Assembly: GCA_947367285.1 (NCBI GenBank)
Contig: CANBDB010000047.1
Coordinates: forward strand, 1 to 10,217
Length of the DNA: 10,217 nucleotides
Source: an uncultured Clostridia bacterium
GTDB lineage: Bacteria > Bacillota > Clostridia > Oscillospirales > CAG-272
Reading direction: 5' to 3'
Positions within the stretch are counted from its first letter, which is position 1, and each line of letters begins with the position of its first letter. A model generated the notes under the pieces. It worked only from the letters and a program-made list of their open reading frames with translations. It had not been told where the DNA came from and did no database searches. The translations under genes were made by a program, and so were the position numbers. Shown piece after piece: positions 7,574 through 10,217 of this stretch.

Positions 7574-8795
7574 TATTAACCTCCGAATTTTGTTTAATTT
7601 CAATTACGCTTGCTCGAGCTGCACCATCGGCGAGCGAAATGTTTATAATATCATTCTCGTTTACATCGCCAATTCTTGATATTGTTTTGCCGTTCTCATT
7701 TTGGACTATTGCATATCCTCTTGACAAGGTGTTGAGAGGGCTTATGGCACCGAGCTTGGCGGTGAGAATTTGGTAGCGAGTGATTTTATTGTTGATAATT
7801 GCATCAATTCCGGAGTCGAGTTTGTCGGAAATTATTCCGAGTTTCATTTTGTACTCGTCAAGTAGAGCTTCTTTTGATGTCAAAACTCTAGAGGAACTGA
7901 GTGCCAATATATTTTTTCGATATTGTTGTATTTGATTTGTGAGCTGCTTTTCCATAGCGCGAGCTGAATCACTGATAAAGTGTTTCACAGTGAAAGAGTC
8001 GGGCACGGCTAACTCAGCTGCGGCTGAAGGCGTTGGCGCACGGAGATCGGCAACAAAATCACAAATTGTAAAGTCACTTTCGTGACCTACCGCTGAAATC
8101 ACGGGAATTTCGGATCGCGCTACAGCATAGGCTAAGTCAACACTGTTAAACGCCCAAAGGTCTTCCATAGATCCGCCACCGCGTCCGATTATAATTACGT
8201 CGGCATTCTTTTCGCGGTTGAAGAATTCAAGTCCTTCAATCAAGGTTTTATACGCATTATCGCCTTGAACAAGTGCCGGGTAAAGAAGAATTTTTGTCAG
8301 CGGAAATCTTCTGCTGATGACGTTTATCATATCGTGGATAGCAGCACCCGTGGGTGAGGTTATGATGCCCACTGTAGCGGGCAGCTTAGGAATAGGCTTT
8401 TTTCTTGATTGGTCAAAAAGACCTTCCGCTGCAAGCTTTTCTTTTATTTGCTCGTAAGCAATATAAAGAGCACCAATTCCGTCGGGTTGAATATCTTCTG
8501 CATATAGCTGATATTGCCCCGATGCAGGATAAACGCTGATTCGTCCGTAGACAATAACATTCATTCCCTCTTTCAGAGCGAATTTCACTCTACCTACGCT
8601 ACTGCGGAACATTACGGATTTTATAACGCTTCCTTCGTCCTTTAGGGTGAAATATATGTGTCCTGTTCTGTGGAAGGTTAAGTTTGAGATTTCTCCTCTC
8701 ACGATAACCATTGAGAGAATTTCATCTCGAGAAATTAAGGCACGGATATATTCATTTATTTGGCTTACGCTTAGAATCATTTTTGAATTATCCAT
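7566..8795 (-). CDS. xseA: Exodeoxyribonuclease VII large subunit
   Basis: XseA is the catalytic subunit of exonuclease VII, which cuts single-stranded DNA processively from both ends into short oligonucleotides. The 409 residues are a little short against about 450 for E. coli or B. subtilis, with the difference probably in the coiled-coil region. An N-terminal OB-fold (about 8-105) carries VRGEISNLT and GHIYFTLKD. The catalytic domain has VGIITSPTGAAIHD (142-155), IIGRGGGSMEDLWAFN (202-217) and AVGHESDFTICDFVADLRAPTPSAAAEL (235-262). A helical coiled-coil stretch follows (about 270-345), then the family tail SPLNTLSRGYAIV (352-364). AAGGAG at 8801-8806 lies 5 nt before the ATG. It is 14 nt after the Kae1-like gene and overlaps xseB by 8 nt. 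Confidence 0.96.
   Translation of the reverse strand: MDNSKMILSVSQINEYIRALISRDEILSMVIVRGEISNLTFHRTGHIYFTLKDEGSVIKSVMFRSSVGRVKFALKEGMNVIVYGRISVYPASGQYQLYAEDIQPDGIGALYIAYEQIKEKLAAEGLFDQSRKKPIPKLPATVGIITSPTGAAIHDMINVISRRFPLTKILLYPALVQGDNAYKTLIEGLEFFNREKNADVIIIGRGGGSMEDLWAFNSVDLAYAVARSEIPVISAVGHESDFTICDFVADLRAPTPSAAAELAVPDSFTVKHFISDSARAMEKQLTNQIQQYRKNILALSSSRVLTSKEALLDEYKMKLGIISDKLDSGIDAIINNKITRYQILTAKLGAISPLNTLSRGYAIVQNENGKTISRIGDVNENDIINISLADGAARASVIEIKQNSEVNND
7580..7584 (-). promoter_or_regulatory. Strong Shine-Dalgarno that sets the xseB start
   Basis: GGAGG lies 6 nt before the ATG at 7573 and within the last codons of xseA. It decides between this start and the in-frame ATG at 7603. It is the best ribosome site among the three 8-nt-overlap junctions, fitting the need to make several small subunits per large subunit of exonuclease VII. 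Confidence 0.8.
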
Positions 8796-8809
8796 ACCTT
8801 CTCCTTGAT

Positions 8810-9754
8810 TTATTGATGTGATTTTCTTGCGAGTAGTGCAATTCCCGCGGCATTATCCGCTGAAAACTCCGGTGTGGCAAAATAAGTATTTTCGTATTTT
8901 GCGAGATTGGATTGCAAAAGCTTGTTGCTCATAACACCGCCTGCGTATACGATTGGTATCGTGGGATGGTTTGTACGTATGTTTTCGGTTATTGCAATTA
9001 AAGTTTGGCTAACGAAATTTAGGACATATGCTGCTACATAAGCTTTGTCATTAGTTTCCTTATAGAGCTTTTCGGCAATGTTTTCAAGCCCGGAAAGGTT
9101 GCACTCGCTTCCCTTTACGCAAATTTTAGGCTTTGGTAATTTGCCTTCATAAGTGTTTGCTAATTTCTCGAGCTCTTTTCCGCAAGGAAATTTGAGCCCC
9201 ATCATAACTCCTGCTCGGTCAATTGCCTGTCCTGCGCTTATATCGGCGGTAGCGCCAATAATGTCTACGGCAAAAGTATTACCGTTGGGCTTTACATATA
9301 GAGCTTCGGTCGTACCGCCTGAAACGTGGAATGCAATAAATTCTTTATCAATGAGGTCGTTTTCCATACCGCATGAATATAGCGCTGCCATTATGTGTCC
9401 CGCTTGATGAGAAAATGCATACACGGGTGCGCCATGGGTCGCTGCAACTGTCATAGCGGTTGCACGTCCAACGAGAAAGCAAGGCATGTAAGAGCCTTCA
9501 ACGTCTCGAGGAGTTGTTGATACACCTACCGCTTCGATTTCGCAATTTTCCATGACGGAAGCGAGCTCGCTGCTTAAAATAGGCAGGTTCTTGATATGTG
9601 AAAATACGGCATCACTTTGTCTGAGGCCCTTTTCTCCGTCCTTAACGTCGAGCAATTTTTTGATATTGGCTATTATTTTGCCGTCTTCATTGCAAATTGC
9701 GAGTGAAGTAGTATAATTGCTCGTGTCAATGCCCAGATAAACCTTATTAGTCAT
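8810..9754 (-). CDS. Kae1/TsaD-like paralogue (peptidase M22 family annotation), function unknown
   Basis: This 314-residue protein has the ASKHA-type fold of TsaD/Kae1, the tRNA t6A-forming enzyme, but looks like a paralogue. The start is YLGIDTSNYTTSLAI (6-20), where TsaD has G-I-E-T-S-C-D-E-T-S. The metal-ligand pattern is kept: H116-x-x-x-H120 in SHQAGH and D300 in TPEFSADN. Nucleotide-site-like motifs are HVSGGTTE (143-150, SGGHT in TsaD), SAGQAIDRAG (173-182) and YAGGVMSN (270-277). Clostridia often carry such a protein beside xseA in addition to a canonical TsaD elsewhere. Catalysis of t6A by this copy is doubtful, and the old protease label has little support. The start at 9754 is chosen over an in-frame codon at 9844, since the fold begins at KVYLGIDTS. 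The longer form would run deep into nusB. The ATG overlaps the nusB stop by 8 nt with no clear ribosome site. Confidence 0.82.
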   Translation of the reverse strand: MTNKVYLGIDTSNYTTSLAICNEDGKIIANIKKLLDVKDGEKGLRQSDAVFSHIKNLPILSSELASVMENCEIEAVGVSTTPRDVEGSYMPCFLVGRATAMTVAATHGAPVYAFSHQAGHIMAALYSCGMENDLIDKEFIAFHVSGGTTEALYVKPNGNTFAVDIIGATADISAGQAIDRAGVMMGLKFPCGKELEKLANTYEGKLPKPKICVKGSECNLSGLENIAEKLYKETNDKAYVAAYVLNFVSQTLIAITENIRTNHPTIPIVYAGGVMSNKLLQSNLAKYENTYFATPEFSADNAAGIALLARKSHQ

Positions 9755-10163
9755 TTTCTGATTCGAGTGTGTTTTTGATATTGTTAAGAACTCCGTTGGT
9801 GAATGCACGAGATTTGGGCTCGTCAAATTTTTTAACGATCTCAAGTGCTTCGTTTATGGAAACAGTATTAGGAATTTCCTTGCAATAGAGCATCTCATAA
9901 ACGCAAAGGCGAATAGCCGAGCGCGTAGCAACGGAGAGACGTGAAACCTTCCAACCGTTAGATGCTTTAGAAATAAGCTCGTCAATTTCGCTTTCGTGCT
10001 CAATAACACCAAAGTAAGTATCTCTAACGTATTTTTCCTTGATAGAATCTATTTCTCTGTTTTCAGTGGAGAGCGCAAAAATCTCCTCAGCGGACTCCTC
10101 AAGGCGAAATTCTCTTTCAAAAAGCAGTTCAAAAACCGCTACTCTTTGTTCTTTTCTTGTCAT
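9747..10163 (-). CDS. nusB: Transcription antitermination factor NusB
   Basis: NusB pairs with ribosomal protein S10 (NusE), binds boxA RNA and helps RNA polymerase read through rRNA operons without premature termination. The 138-residue all-helical protein has the usual basic N-terminus (TRKEQRVAVFELLFE, 2-16), which in homologues contacts boxA. The most conserved C-terminal block is WKVSRLSVATRSAIRLCVYEML (71-92), then EIPNTVSINEALEIVKKF (96-113) and SRAFTNGVLNNI (118-129). Length and motifs are complete. AAAGGG (10173-10178) lies 9 nt before the ATG, a slightly long spacing. It is the first gene of the cluster seen here, preceded by a leader with a possible -10 element. Confidence 0.95.
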   Translation of the reverse strand: MTRKEQRVAVFELLFEREFRLEESAEEIFALSTENREIDSIKEKYVRDTYFGVIEHESEIDELISKASNGWKVSRLSVATRSAIRLCVYEMLYCKEIPNTVSINEALEIVKKFDEPKSRAFTNGVLNNIKNTLESEND

Positions 10164-10175
10164 AAATAAAAACCC

Positions 10176-10191
10176 TTTACATATGTGTAAA
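10176..10191 (-). repeat. Inverted repeat in the nusB 5' leader
   Basis: A 16-bp inverted repeat has 6-bp arms TTTACA and TGTAAA separated by 4 nt. It lies between the possible -10 element and the nusB start. The arm nearest the gene overlaps the first bases of the AAAGGG ribosome site, so a hairpin or a bound dimeric protein there could affect nusB expression. In such AT-rich DNA the repeat may also be chance; I do not recognise it as a named operator. Confidence 0.35.
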
Positions 10192-10203
10192 TTTAACTAT
10201 AAT

Positions 10204-10209
10204 ATTATA
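10204..10209 (-). promoter_or_regulatory. Possible -10 element upstream of nusB
   Basis: A perfect TATAAT reads on the minus strand at 10209-10204, about 40 nt before the nusB ATG. The matching -35 would fall beyond the right edge of the window, so the promoter cannot be confirmed. An overlapping alternative, TATAGT (10201-10196), is also present. The region is very A/T rich, which lowers the weight of either match. Confidence 0.35.
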
Positions 10210-10217
10210 ATACAAAG

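Overview
The window is a dense, AT-rich (roughly 40% GC) stretch of chromosome. All eleven genes lie on the minus strand, so transcription runs from the right end to the left end. Gene content and order match the conserved Firmicutes nusB-xseA-xseB-ispA-tlyA-argR-recN neighbourhood. The form with nadK between tlyA and argR points to the class Clostridia. Protein divergence and the neighbour choices suggest an uncultured or poorly characterised anaerobe, but no ribosomal marker is present to fix the lineage.

Layout in transcription order: a short 5' leader with a possible -10 element (10164-10217); nusB; a Kae1/TsaD-like paralogue of unknown function; xseA; xseB; ispA; tlyA; a 67-nt spacer with small inverted repeats; nadK; argR; recN; argS; yebC. 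A clear rho-independent terminator lies at 68-108. Left of it, at 7-35, is a promoter-like element pointing to the next gene on the same strand, outside the window. Genes overlap or lie within about 28 nt of each other except at tlyA-nadK, and no internal terminator is visible. The whole set could be one long operon, possibly with internal promoters. There is no gene-free stretch over 300 bases.

The cluster is housekeeping. NusB supports transcription antitermination on rRNA operons. XseA and XseB form exonuclease VII, and RecN acts in double-strand-break repair. IspA makes prenyl diphosphates, NadK makes NADP, and ArgR senses arginine. ArgS charges tRNA-Arg, TlyA probably methylates rRNA, and YebC is a translation or transcription factor.

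I found no evidence of mobile elements, CRISPR, tRNA or rRNA genes, or a hidden defence system. The points most worth a second look are: the Kae1-like paralogue, which keeps the metal-binding residues but not the TsaD N-terminal signature; the absence of dxs and folD from their B. subtilis positions; a serine at the chain-length-determining position of IspA; and three gene junctions built from the same 8-nt ATGNCTAA overlap.
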